Source: Holothuria scabra (taxonomy: Eukaryota > Echinodermata > Holothuroidea > Aspidochirotida > Holothuriidae). Taken from it: a DNA stretch of 64,000 nt. Within the stretch, counting starts at the first letter, position 1, and each line of letters begins with the position of its first letter. A program made the translations under genes and the position numbers. Under the pieces are notes generated by a model. That model searched no databases. It saw only the letters and a program-made list of their open reading frames with translations, and was not told the origin of the DNA. The DNA is taken from contig CM074194.1 in NCBI GenBank assembly GCA_037179385.1, positions 372,001 through 436,000 of the forward strand, in the 5' to 3' direction. Below, piece by piece: positions 10,211 to 20,769 of this stretch.

Positions 10211-11155
10211 ATGGGCTGAATCACAAGTAATGCTATGGTCACGTGGTATACGAGAGCTAGGAACGGAACAGACATCCCTCCACTTGGGGAAGTGATAATT
10301 CCCTCTTTACTACCCAAGTCAGCTCAGAAAGCAAATTTAACCCGGCAAAACGAATGTGATAATGATTTTGTTCATTTCGGTATAAGGTAGTTTATGCCCT
10401 CTAGCGTTCTCTTGCGCTAATATATTTCAGTCATCACGTTCCGTCAGGAGTAAACACAACTAATTGCAAATAGTTGTATGCTAAAATCCTTATCGTATCG
10501 AAATTTGCTATTGTTGTCTGGGCTTTGACCGGGGTTTTAACTCGCTGTAATGGTTGCTCAAAGCAAGGAGTCAGTTGCAACTCCCTGTTGAAAGGGTTAA
10601 GAATGCAGCTTTCTTCAATCTGAAATTCATGCAGATCATCTCATATTTTCTTGTTAACAGTTCATGCGCATCGCCCCATATTTGACTTACAATTACCTGT
10701 AAAAAATTTTAGCATGACGGTTAAAAATTTACGCGATCAAAAATATATATCTACGGAAGCCAAGAAGTACAACAGTTTGGAGAAAAGAGCGGCTTTCTAA
10801 AATTCCATTTTCACGGTTTTCTTAAGATAGGATAAACAAAACGGTCCTCTTTTTCCCCAAACCATCACACTTCTCGACTTCCGTTAACCGTACATACTGG
10901 CAAGGGTGAAAAAATTAAAAGAGTTATCCAGAACCAACTTACTTTGAACATATTCTAAAGCATTCTGGTGAAATTTTATTATTCATTTCCCAGATTCGTT
11001 TCTGTAAATATAAGCAATAGATTGTGACAAATTTTCTGCAAAATTAACTTAAAGCGAGTGTTTCATGGATTCACATTGTTTGTAAATGTGCATTGGTTTT
11101 CTTTGTTATTTACCACCAATTAATTCTATGCAACTGTAACTCAAGACTAGTGCTA
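10211..11155. other. Unassigned DNA
   Basis: Apart from the decayed miniature palindrome at 10557-10594, no feature could be supported. No ORF of interest. Confidence 0.45.
10557..10594. mobile_element. Miniature palindrome, decayed copy (24 bp)
   Basis: CAAGGAGTCAGTTGCAACTCCCTG style sequence at 10564-10587 matches the 20-bp palindrome at 2001-2020 apart from one substitution and a short insertion in the left arm. Flanks are CTCAAAG (10557-10563) and TTGAAAG (10588-10594), 5 of 7 identical, as expected for an old 7-bp duplication. Confidence 0.45.
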
Positions 11156-11352
11156 TGAGCAGGCACGTGGCCAAGATTTTTTTTCATGGGGAAGGTTTTG
11201 GTGTCATGGGGGGAGGGGGGAGGGTTGGGGACACGGTATGAGGGAAAAGTCTAAAGATAGAGAGAAAAAACGGTTATTTTAGGAGTTTTTTGCATTGCAA
11301 GGTTGGGTCATGGGGGGTCTAACCCCCAAAACCCTCCCCGTGGCTACACCAA
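11156..11352 (+). repeat. GTGGC(T/G)A-CATGGGGG dispersed repeat, copy 1
   Basis: Runs from GCACGTGGCCAAGATTTTTT through two G-rich blocks to CCCTCCCCGTGGCTAC. The copy at 40639-40805 is the same sequence inverted (shared words: TTTTTGCATTGCAAGGTTGGGTCATGGGG-like and AGGGAAAAGTCT). Related G-rich pieces lie near 34.65, 45.58, 60.22 and 60.59 kb. This looks like a widely dispersed non-coding element. Confidence 0.65.
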
Positions 11353-13960
11353 TGGCTATGAGAGCATTTTGAGCAATGTAATTTACAAAACTTAATGTGG
11401 TTTGGGGACTTTAGTTCATCTCCAATCATTCCAAGGCCAAAATAATAAAATGTTAAATAAAGAAAAACAAAACATTGGACAACAACGTGAATCAACGAAA
11501 TCACACCTACTTTCTGCAAGTTCACTATTTATACAAAATGTGTCAACTTCAATGATTGCCAAAATCTCGTGAGCCGAAAGTGGGAAATGAATGAAATTTT
11601 CACCAGTGTTCTTACAATATGTTCCTCTTTATAGCATATCAAACATAAATTTGTTCCTGGACTATTCTTTTGAACAAGCAGCGTTGTTCCACGGTTCTGT
11701 CTGAAGGAAATATTTTGCTTTGAAACATTAAAGTGTTTATTGTTAATGTCATTTTTTCATAACAATTTAGAAAGTTATTAGAATAAGGATGAATCGTTCA
11801 ATAGACCAAATCAAAGTTTCTTTAAGATTAAGGAGCAATATTACGCAATAGGTCAAAGATCAACGGATAACACCTTTACGCCTATATTTAAGCTGATGAT
11901 GAAATGTAAGCTTACACCAAACAATACGCTGTGCACAGCCGGCGCAGTGCCCGATGTTTTGTTACCAGTTGACATAAACAGAAAGATCACTAGCGCATGC
12001 GCAGGTCACGTCAGAAAGGTAACTAACTTCGAGCTCGTCTACTAATATGCTGAATAAATGTAAACTTGTAAATAATTATGTATCCTTCCGTATACCTTTA
12101 GGCGCATTTCTCTTGCACATAGGTGAAAAATAGGTTAAAACGAAAAGAAGGATCACAAAATATTTGACCTCAATAAGACACTGAATCCAAAGAAATAAAG
12201 AAGAACTTCTATGACTGAAAAAGGTCATGTGAACCTTTTTTCCATGGGATTATCATATTCATTGAAATTTGTTGCTTAAATAGTTTGCTTCAATCTAAAG
12301 ATTCGTAAGCGGTCAGAATCAAAATCTTCACTTGTACATAGCTTATCTTGGAAAATTGATTTTACAGAGGGAAATGATGTCATCATCTCATTTCTCCACA
12401 GAAATTATAGATTTTAGCTGAAGGCATTTAGTTCTGCATCTCATGTAGCATTTGTTATTTACATGGTTTGAACTTGAGTTGAAGAAAACACTTTAAAATG
12501 AAAATGACTTGGAAAGGGTCATTGAACGTTCATGGGTCAACTTTGCACAATTGGGGGTATTTGAAAAAGTGAAATAAGTTATGCAGAGGAGGTTTCTCCA
12601 ACGATTACAGAAAGAAAATTGTCTTTCCATGAAAAGGCGTCGATTGTTTGTTTCAAACGTGTCAGGTTTCGTATTTATGAGCCTACGTTGACATCCTTTG
12701 TGTCAAGTAGGGTATTATATCCTGTCGTGTAGTTTTAGGTGAGAAAGCTTTTACAGAGATTGTTCATTTATCCGCAGTAGACGTCTGGTGTCAAGTTTGA
12801 TTTCCGGAGATTATCAGTCAAGAAGTGTTTCACATATACAGTTTCTCATGCTGTGGTGGATCGTGAGACAATAGAGGGCTCAAACTGGTTGCCACACGGA
12901 TTTAAAGTGGAGATTAATATGCAAATACTATCCCTCAATTTGAATCTGCCGTTACTAATAAACTTAAAGGGGTATAAGAGTTGAACGAAGCAGGATTGCG
13001 TTCCCCAATCTTTGGACACTTAAAACTTCCTTCAGAATTAAAGGAAAATTTCTGGAAAATTCATGTAGGCTCTCGTAGATTCAGCCCCCATTAAAAGCTA
13101 GTCTTGTAACCCCTTAAATCAAAATAGTTCTGTAAAAAGTAAAAACACTAATGTGGTAGGCCTACAGGAGTTTTGTGATTGATTGCAGGTATTTTTTCTT
13201 TTTAAATGACAAAAATATCACTTTATAAGAAAATATTAGAGCGCTAGGTGATCGACGATTCTTTAAAGCTTGGTGCAATGACCTTCAGTTGATTTAGGAC
13301 CAATGTGATGGACTGATCATTAGCAAGCAAATTCAATTAACACTGAAAATCAAATAAATCAGTAATCACGAGGAGTGGACCAAGAGGAAACCAAACACAT
13401 CTCCTACGCATGACAGCCTAAATAAGCCATCTTCAATTCAGCACGGTATGGGTCCGTGGCCAAAATGTCAAGGACGAAGCCATATAATAACGTTCTCCCT
13501 TAATGCCATCGCCTACTCAAATGAATGATAATTTTTTGTAATTCTCACCGCTGAAATTTTTACCTTCTCACCCAGCCACTTTTCGCCCCCTTCAGGAGTT
13601 AGTGAAGGCAGGAAATTCAACCGTACTACTGAGGTATCTTTGATCAAGTTTTTTAACAAGCTTTTTTTTAACAAGCTTTTATGATCAATAAAGACAAATA
13701 GTTGAAAATGAAATCTTACCAGATGGCAGGAATTTTTTTTAAGAATTGAAAGACCAAGTTAGGGTTTTTACTAAGTTTATTTTTTCAGTTTCTTATACGA
13801 GCAAAATCAAGCAGATCTTTGGGATCATGACTGATTTTGTTGAGGTATTTTCCATCATTCGGACTGAGGCCCTTTGAACGAAATTAGAATATTCGACTTT
13901 CTTTCCATAGATATCTGAAATCTGGATGTAATGATTTGAAGTTTTGTGAGGGAAATGTGA
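11353..13960. other. Unassigned DNA with one promoter-like motif
   Basis: No gene model is supported over 2.6 kb. The only notable site is the GCGCATGCGC palindrome at 11993-12002. Copies of the window's repeat families were not recognised here, so this may be part of a host intron or intergenic spacer. Confidence 0.4.
11993..12002. promoter_or_regulatory. NRF1-like palindrome beside a CRE-like site
   Basis: GCGCATGCGC matches the palindromic core bound by NRF1 in animals, and CACGTCAG, close to a CRE half-site, follows at 12007-12014. CpG-containing motifs like these are enriched in animal promoters. No start site or gene is visible next to it, so this is a motif match only. Confidence 0.3.
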
Positions 13961-13963
13961 TAT

Positions 13964-13985
13964 TTGTGTGTGTGTGTGTGTGTGT
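13964..13985 (+). repeat. (TG)n microsatellite
   Basis: About ten TG dinucleotides followed by a T-rich run. Confidence 0.9.
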
Positions 13986-14494
13986 TTTTTCTTTTTTCTT
14001 TATTTATTATTAAAGAACCCGCCCACTAAAAGTCTGATCATCCTAACATATACGGGCGGAAGCATTGTAATGAAAAAAGGGCAATTGAAGATTTTCGTGG
14101 TTCCTTCGAATCCCAGTGGCTTTCGTAGGTTTTCTCTCAACGGGGTATGCCGTATGTTGGCTTATCCCTGGCCTGGGGGTGGGGTATAAGGGGAGGGGTT
14201 TTCCATCCCCTTTAAAATTGTTTGGTCTTTTCAAAGAGCCTAGGTGCAAAATGATGCAAGATTTTCGACATGGACAGGGGAAAAGGGTTGCGGAAAGTCG
14301 AATTGTGGTGGTGAATGGTGATAAAAATGAAAATTTTGTCTCTGCGTGAAATCCAATGCCATGTACGCCAGAAGTTGTTTTTATATTTGCACGTAGGTGT
14401 CAAAATAAAAGAGCATCAGTGATCGGCATAGGCGAGCGTTTCAGTTTGAGGATTTTTCTTGCCCACAAAAGTAATTCTGCTATAAAGACTATCT

Positions 14495-14830
14495 AAGCGG
14501 AGCGCCACCATCAGTTGGCGCGGAGCGCGCAGAAAATTTCGAAAACTCGGACCTCACAGATGGTCCGAAACAGCATTTCCCGGACTTATATGTAGAGTTT
14601 AAGCAGGTTATCTTTGTGTCGATTGCAATAAAATGATCACTCCAAAAAAAGTTCGCACTAACTGCAAAGTGATCAGAAGTTTATTAAAAAGTACTTTGAC
14701 TCGAAGAATGAAAGTTCGCCCAAAAGACTATCTAAGCAAAGCGCAACCAATTGGTTGGCGCTGAGCGTAAAGAAAAAAAATGAAAAATTTCGACCCTCAG
14801 ATGGAATAAAACTGCGTTTCATGCTTGTAA
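14495..14830 (+). repeat. ACTATCTAAGC(G/A)-GCGC dispersed repeat, two adjacent copies
   Basis: The words GACTATCTAAGC, GCGC.ACCA, GTTGGCGC.GAGCG and AAATTTCGA occur twice, at about 14486-14575 and 14724-14815. Related pieces are at about 60298-60400 and 46285-46320 (inverted). The second copy overlaps a short ORF that I treat as chance. Confidence 0.6.
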
Positions 14831-15214
14831 AGAAAATCGAAACATTCTTTATTTTGTTATTTTTTCATTTGTTTATTTGTTTGCAAAATAAATTCAGCAA
14901 CTTGCTAAGTTATCACAAAATACCACATAAAATGTAACACTACCGTAACTTTCATTAAATGGTCTTGAATCTTTTCCGTGGTGACTATACAAAGTAATTG
15001 AAAATATGCTAATGTTTCTCTATCGTGAATCTTGGTTTAATTCAAGATCCAGTAAATGAAACTTTTCATCTGACTGCCCGAACTCCAGACTACAAATGAT
15101 TTTAATCATTTTACTCCTAACATCTTTTGCATGATAAATGACAAACTATGATTACCTCACCTGAACATCCTCCGCTTTCATGTCCCCCTTCACGTACGTC
15201 TATGCATGCAGGGG
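14831..15214. other. Unassigned DNA
   Basis: AT-rich, no supported feature. Confidence 0.5.
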
Positions 15215-15540
15215 AAGGAGTCTAAGAGGTAGGGCCGTTTCCTTTGAAAACTATTGAAAAAGTAAGTGTCCTTACATGCAATCTAGTGCAACGGATAGTA
15301 CCTTTTAAAGTAAAATTTGGAATTTGAAAAAAAAAATGCGTATCTTTAGGAGTTAAAACAAATTGACACCGAGAGGGCATTGGGGAGAATATCCTTCCCC
15401 TTTGAAAATTTTTGAGAAATTGGGTGCCCTTACATGCAATCTGGTTCCACATATGCTACCTTTTGAGGTAAAAATTGTATTACTAAAGTACGTATTTTTA
15501 AGATTAAAAAAATTAATTGGCATGTGAAGGGGAATGGTCC
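15215..15540 (+). repeat. Tandem dimer of ~155 bp
   Basis: Two successive units each contain CCTTTGAAAA.T.TTGA, TTACATGCAATCT and TACCTTTT..GGTAAAA-like words (landmark CTTACATGCAATCT at about 15271 and 15429), followed by a run with CGTAT.TTTA. The duplication is diverged. It precedes a poly-C run at about 15544-15556. Confidence 0.6.
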
Positions 15541-15709
15541 AATGCCCCCCCCCCCCTCTGCGTATGCCAGTGTTCGAACCCCTAATTGGATCCCCTGCCT
15601 TCGGGCCTGATGTCATGTTGTTTTCTGAAGGAAGACCTCTAGATTGGTGCACAACCAATTTGTTTGCCAGGTGATTAGGAATCCGAATTGCGCATCAAGC
15701 TAAGGAAAA

Positions 15710-16150
15710 ATTGCTTGTACCTCAAGTAAACAAAATCAAAAATAAATCTTACAGAGCATTAAAATTGAATTCTAGCAGTCCAACTCCAATAGGACATTTC
15801 TGAGCCGAAATGTAAAATGTTGAAGTTTATTCGCTGAAAACAAATTAGTCCATTGGCCAACAATTTGTGACTTTCGTGTTGTACAACTCACATTACCTGC
15901 TTTTTCCCTTTAAAATTAATAATGTTTTTATGACCTTGAACACTTCCTGTTTGCTTGCAAAGGCATGCTGCACAGAGAGGACTTAATAAATTACATCACC
16001 CTTATGAGTAAGAGTGCCATTACACTTTAGTAGAAGGTGTAGTAACTTTCAGAAAAACAAAGAAATACAAAGATTGTTATTTGAGTAGTACAGTAATGAC
16101 ATCACAAATTATTGCGCAATGTACCGTACTATTTCAAGATGAGTAAATAA
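15710..16150 (+). mobile_element. MITE family C, copy 3
   Basis: Starts with TGTACCTCAAGTAAACAAAATC, contains AGTCCAACTCCAATAGGACATT, then the core GTCCATTGGCCAACAATTTG...AATTATTGCGCAATGTACC. Copy 2 at 4084-4760 shows the same order. Confidence 0.65.
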
Positions 16151-17999
16151 ATTTCATTCTCAGTTCAGTGTATGATCTGTAATATGAGCTACAGTACTTC
16201 ATGCATTTTTTGAACTTACTGTCACTAAATGAGCTGTTATGATTGAGACTTTCTGCAGACAAAAAAAGTTTCCTTTTACGGTAAGATGTGACAGTCTTTA
16301 ATACGGATTGCTTGGGAATTGTGGGTCGCATTTTCACTATAGAGGATGGTGATGCTATCTCCCTCGCATAACTCCCTGCTTAGTTTTTATGGACTAGTGC
16401 AATAAAGCATCACACTTCAATGTAGTTACGAAGCGGCCATGTTATATATATCACCCACACTGCGGCATATAATGCTGGCTGACATTCCACAGTTTTTTGA
16501 TCGTCAGTGCAAAGTGAAAATGAATCATATACCGGTATGGTTGGTGTTATGCCATCTACAGTTGTGGTTTTATTTTTATGGCCGCGATAAATTTTGTTAA
16601 GTACGAGCCAGCCCTCACTGTTCAGTCTACATACAATAACCGCACACAGCCTCTTATCTTGTATGAATCGGAAAAACGACTTGAGCAAGTAAAGTTTGCT
16701 AACCTATGCTGCTGTAAACGATGTGCAACAAAGGTTTTCCAAAGTCAAGGTGTATAGACAAGGATGAAGTGAGAGCCGACGAGGTAAAACGAGTGGACTA
16801 GCATATAAAGCATGCATCTTACAAAAGATAAGCCGACGAGAATGATAAAAGTTGTGTGTTGTGATAATCTCGACTGACCTATTTTCGGTGAAAGCTAGCG
16901 TGAGCCTCTCAAAATAACTGATCGTATTATTGCGCGAATCTTTTGTGAAAGCGGAAAAATATTCCCTAAACGAAAGCAAATACGAGAAAAATATCTCTTC
17001 TTTTCACGTTCAAAGTGTTGGATATTTTTCTGATACCAATTGTTAATATAACGAGTCCTGTATATAGCCCACGATGATAATTTCAGCCCAGATATAAAGC
17101 GGGTTTACCACTCGCCCCTGGGGAATTCGGAAATTAACATTATTTTGGACAATATACATTATGCTATCACTTTCTGTCCTATTACGCAGACCGCATGACA
17201 CTACCTGGCTGCATGGGTGTTATATAGGCTATGTACAACAGTGAAAAGCCAGAGCCGCGAGTTTCGTCGGCAAGTTAGGCCTATTCTTTTAGGCAGTAGT
17301 ATATTGGTAGGCATCTGTAATACTAAGACACGGCTCGGGGCATGTTGCGGATGAATATACAAAATAGAAAGGAGTGTGTCAGGAATCCAAGCCTTTTCGG
17401 TGACCCTAACTGGCTGTTTTCTTTCTTTCCAAATTTTTTATACGAGTGCCTGGGCCAGACATCAAAGCTGCGTTAAGTCAATGTGAATTTGTGTTTGCTT
17501 CAATGCTTTCTACAATAACTTTCGATCTCGTTGATCAGAATCAAAGCGAACGTGACCTTCCCTTTCAAGTGGCCGTTTGATTCTTTTTCATAGAAACCGT
17601 CTTTTGTATTTAATAAGGTCGCATGTATGGTAGTGAGTGGTAATTAGATACCACCCTCAAAAGGAGACACTTTAAAATTGGTCCTTGTTATTTTGCCCAG
17701 CCTTACTGTTCCCTATATATATACAAATGAGATTGTGTCAATGACTCGAAGTAAACGAAATTATCACAATAGTTTATGATTGCAGGTGAGATTTCAGTTG
17801 AGTCCTTTGATATAGTGTTAGTTCAGTATGCCAAGCGAGGGGCCAGAAACCAATTCCGCGGCTAATATGGTAATATTGGAGAATCTTATTCGGTACTTAA
17901 TGTTAGCCAAATCATTTGCGTTTTCAATATATTATTTTGGAAATATTTGGGAAAGGCTGGCGACGTTTTCGTTGCTCTGTCACATGCACTAAAAGGGGG
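16151..17999. other. Unassigned DNA
   Basis: Short open frames exist on the minus strand (16410-16979), but none has a recognisable domain or splice context. No repeats shared with the rest of the window were recognised. Confidence 0.4.
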
Positions 18000-18869
18000 A
18001 GATTAAGGGAAAAAATTAGTTTACATATGTGTAAGAGAAACCAAATCTACAGAGCGGTGTAAATTCAATTCCATTCCAATCGGACAGTGAAGGGCCAAAC
18101 CTCTCACCCCAAACTACAAGTTTGGTACGGGGGTACCCAAATTCTCAATTGGCTCAGCTCTTTGATTGACAGCTAATTCAAACAATACAGAGTACAAAAG
18201 CTTATATTACACAGAATGAACAGTACTAAGAGTGTTTTAATTATATAAATTGAATTTTTCTTTACTCACCTTGAAGCAATAAATTAAGATTGTGTCTGGA
18301 TGAGCGTGAATTTCAGACAATTGTGGGAGGGGCTTAAGTAAGAAGGTTAAAAGGATTGATGCTGTTTGGGGTGAGAGAACTGGGCTTTTAAGGTTTTTCT
18401 CGAGAAAACTATAAATGAAATGAATTGTGTCCAAAAGTGATCTTTAGGGCAGCAGATATTGTACCAGTTCTTGACATTGACAAGGAATGTTTTGCCTCCC
18501 TTATCTCTCAGACTGTTGTGTTGAACTTGAAGTCAATAGCAGTATGACTTCTCTGAGAGGGATGCAAATTTTGTAAATTTATCATGCTACTTTATGCAAC
18601 CGTGACCACATGCTGATAATATGGGATTGACGAGGAGACAATAGGCTGTAAAATTTAAAGGAAAATAAAATAAAAAGGAAAGTTGATGTGAAGATATGAT
18701 GTCACGTGTTCTTGTTTCAAGTTCACAAACTTGTTGAAAATATGACATATTACTTGCTCATATCTTGAGAACCACAAATGGGACTTCAATTCAAATTTCA
18801 CCAAAATGATTCAGGTCAGTACCCTTCCAACATATCAAAACTTGATATGGCCTTTAACCGTTCTTTTAA
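18000..18869 (+). repeat. Dispersed repeat family B, copy 3, split by a family A MITE
   Basis: Left part about 18000-18086 (CCAAATCTACAGAGCGGTGT), right part about 18392-18869 (TTGACATTGACAAGGAATG, ATATGATGTCACGTGTTC, TTTCACCAAAATGATTCAGG). The 305-bp family A MITE at 18087-18391 interrupts it. Confidence 0.7.
18087..18391 (-). mobile_element. TTAA MITE, family A, copy 3 (305 bp)
   Basis: Inverted relative to copies at 617 and 6615: starts AGGGCCAAACCTCTCACCCC and ends GGGGTGAGAGAACTGGGCTT with TTAA at 18388-18391; the left TTAA has become GTGA. It sits inside repeat family B, so it is younger than that copy. Confidence 0.8.
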
Positions 18870-19767
18870 ACTTTAAAAAATGATTACCTAACCTGAGCAA
18901 AAAAATTACCCAACCGTTGGTTCCGTATGCCTCCTGACCGGAATTGGGTAAAAAACTGCCCAGCTCAGTTGGTTAAGTGTTTTACTCATTAGTTGGGCAA
19001 AAGAAATTACCCAACCATTTCACCCAACTAATTTTGCCCAACAAATGGTTAAAATTTGTACCAACACGTTTGTCCAACAGCTGTATTGTGGGTGCTTGTT
19101 TGGATTTCAATATAACCTGATATATAATTATATGGTTTGGGCAAGAAGGAGATTTAAAAAAGTACCCTAAAACTTACACCGTTTGCCCTCCAAGAGTGGT
19201 TGAGGGCACCAGCGACAACTTTTTTGAAAAGTTCTTGTCTCTCTGACAAAGAGCCAGGGGCGAAAACCAAACAATACTCCCGAAGGAGTACTTTTTCCAA
19301 AGTCCTACCGACCCTGCTCCAGAAGGCATTCTTCGTTAATAAACAGTGAAGTGTGTAAATAAACTCAATCGTGAACTTTGTATTTCTTCTCCCATTGATT
19401 ACGTAGAAGTGAAAACTTTTTTTTCTATACGACGGTTGCTCTTTAGGTAATTTCGTCAAGATTTTTACTGCTATTCTACCGTTAGCTTTTTATTTACCAA
19501 ATCCAACTTTATTCAACCATCATGAGGTCTTAAACTTAACTGATCTTTCACTAATCATCTGATTGGTCAATTACATTTTACCCAGGACCAACTGTTGGGT
19601 ACTTAAAACTTGCCCAACACCTTTTACCAAAACCGGGATGGATTTTACCCAACCTTAATTTGCCCAATAATATGGGTACAGTTGTTCACCCATTTGTTCG
19701 GCAATAATTTGTCCAGTTGGGCATTTTGTATTTGCCCAAACGCTTTTTCCCAACTGTTTTTAGAGTG
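18870..19767. mobile_element. Foldback element with CCCAAC/TTGGGT arms, CACTCTAAAA-type termini
   Basis: The arms (about 18885-19090 and 19570-19767) consist of many short direct and inverted repeats of TTGGGTAA and TTACCCAAC. The right terminus is TTTTTAGAGTG; the left is a decayed AACTTTAAAAAATG. The centre holds a minus-strand open frame (19154-19459, 101 codons) without a recognisable domain, part of which is shared with 58134-58210. The termini match those of the elements at 31674-32079 and 62119-62447. Confidence 0.65.
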
Positions 19768-20464
19768 TAAGCTTCACCTGCTGAACCGAGGACTCGTGCT
19801 TGTATGATTTTCAATTTTTCACAGTGTGCGGGGCGACAGACCTTTCCCCAAGGAGGATTTCACCCTGGCATCGCCCCCTCCCCTAGAGACGGTTTGAAAT
19901 TTGCCACCGACTGACCGACTTAAGACATCCTACGCATTCAAAATATTTTCGTTCCAAGAAAAATTGCCCCTTCCAGTGTCTTGTACTTGTACAGATATGG
20001 TGGAATCAATCCCCCCAAACCGGGTATAATATAAGAGAATGCTCGTATTTATAATCTTCAGGATATATTTAGAAAAAAATGAAAAGTAATGGTAACTTGT
20101 ACATATTCCGATGGCGTTTCATGTAGTAAAGGTCTTGGAAGAAAAACAAAAATATTCCAGACCATCATGTCCTCCAAATCCTATCGCAATACCCTTTTCC
20201 TGACTCAAGATATATCACTTTCGCTTATTTTTGTTAAAAAATACCTCCACTTTACGATAAAGCCACAGAAAATTAACATGGGCATATTGTTTCAGAAAGT
20301 TCCTTCTTTTTTGTTTTTAATTAAATGTCCTGTTTGTCCTTGAAGCTTGATACTGTCGGAATGTTTGAATACCCTTTTCTGTAGATCTTGCCCCATAAAC
20401 ATTATCAAATTTCATTTTCATTTATTTTTGTTTCTTCACAATGCATCAATGGCATTAGGGGTTA
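19768..20464. other. Unassigned DNA
   Basis: No supported feature; short open frames on the plus strand have no recognisable content. Confidence 0.45.
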
Positions 20465-20769
20465 TTAAAGGCAGTCATTCGTCACCCTAAACTACAGTTT
20501 CAGTATGCATAGATCAAAACTCTCAATTGGTACAGCTCTTTGATTGGCATCACATTCAAACAATGCATCATGGCTAAACTACACAGCATGGGCACTGAGA
20601 GTGTCTTGATTACACATTATGGACTTATATGGCCACTGGGACAAGCCATGAAGCAATAAACTAGGATTGTGTCTGGATAAAGATGAGTTTTAGATAAATG
20701 TGGGAAGGGCTAGAAGTAAGTAGGTTGGGAGAATTGGAACTGTTTGGGATGATGAAAATAAGCCTTTAA
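20465..20769 (-). mobile_element. TTAA MITE, family A-prime, copy 2 (305 bp)
   Basis: TTAA at 20465-20468 and 20766-20769. Same length and nearly the same sequence as 3779-4083, from AGGCAGTCATTCGTCACC to TGATGAAAATAAGCCT. Confidence 0.85.

Noticed and set aside
15560..15600. GTTCGAACCCC-like tRNA B box
   Set aside because: No A box or cloverleaf could be built around it on either strand.
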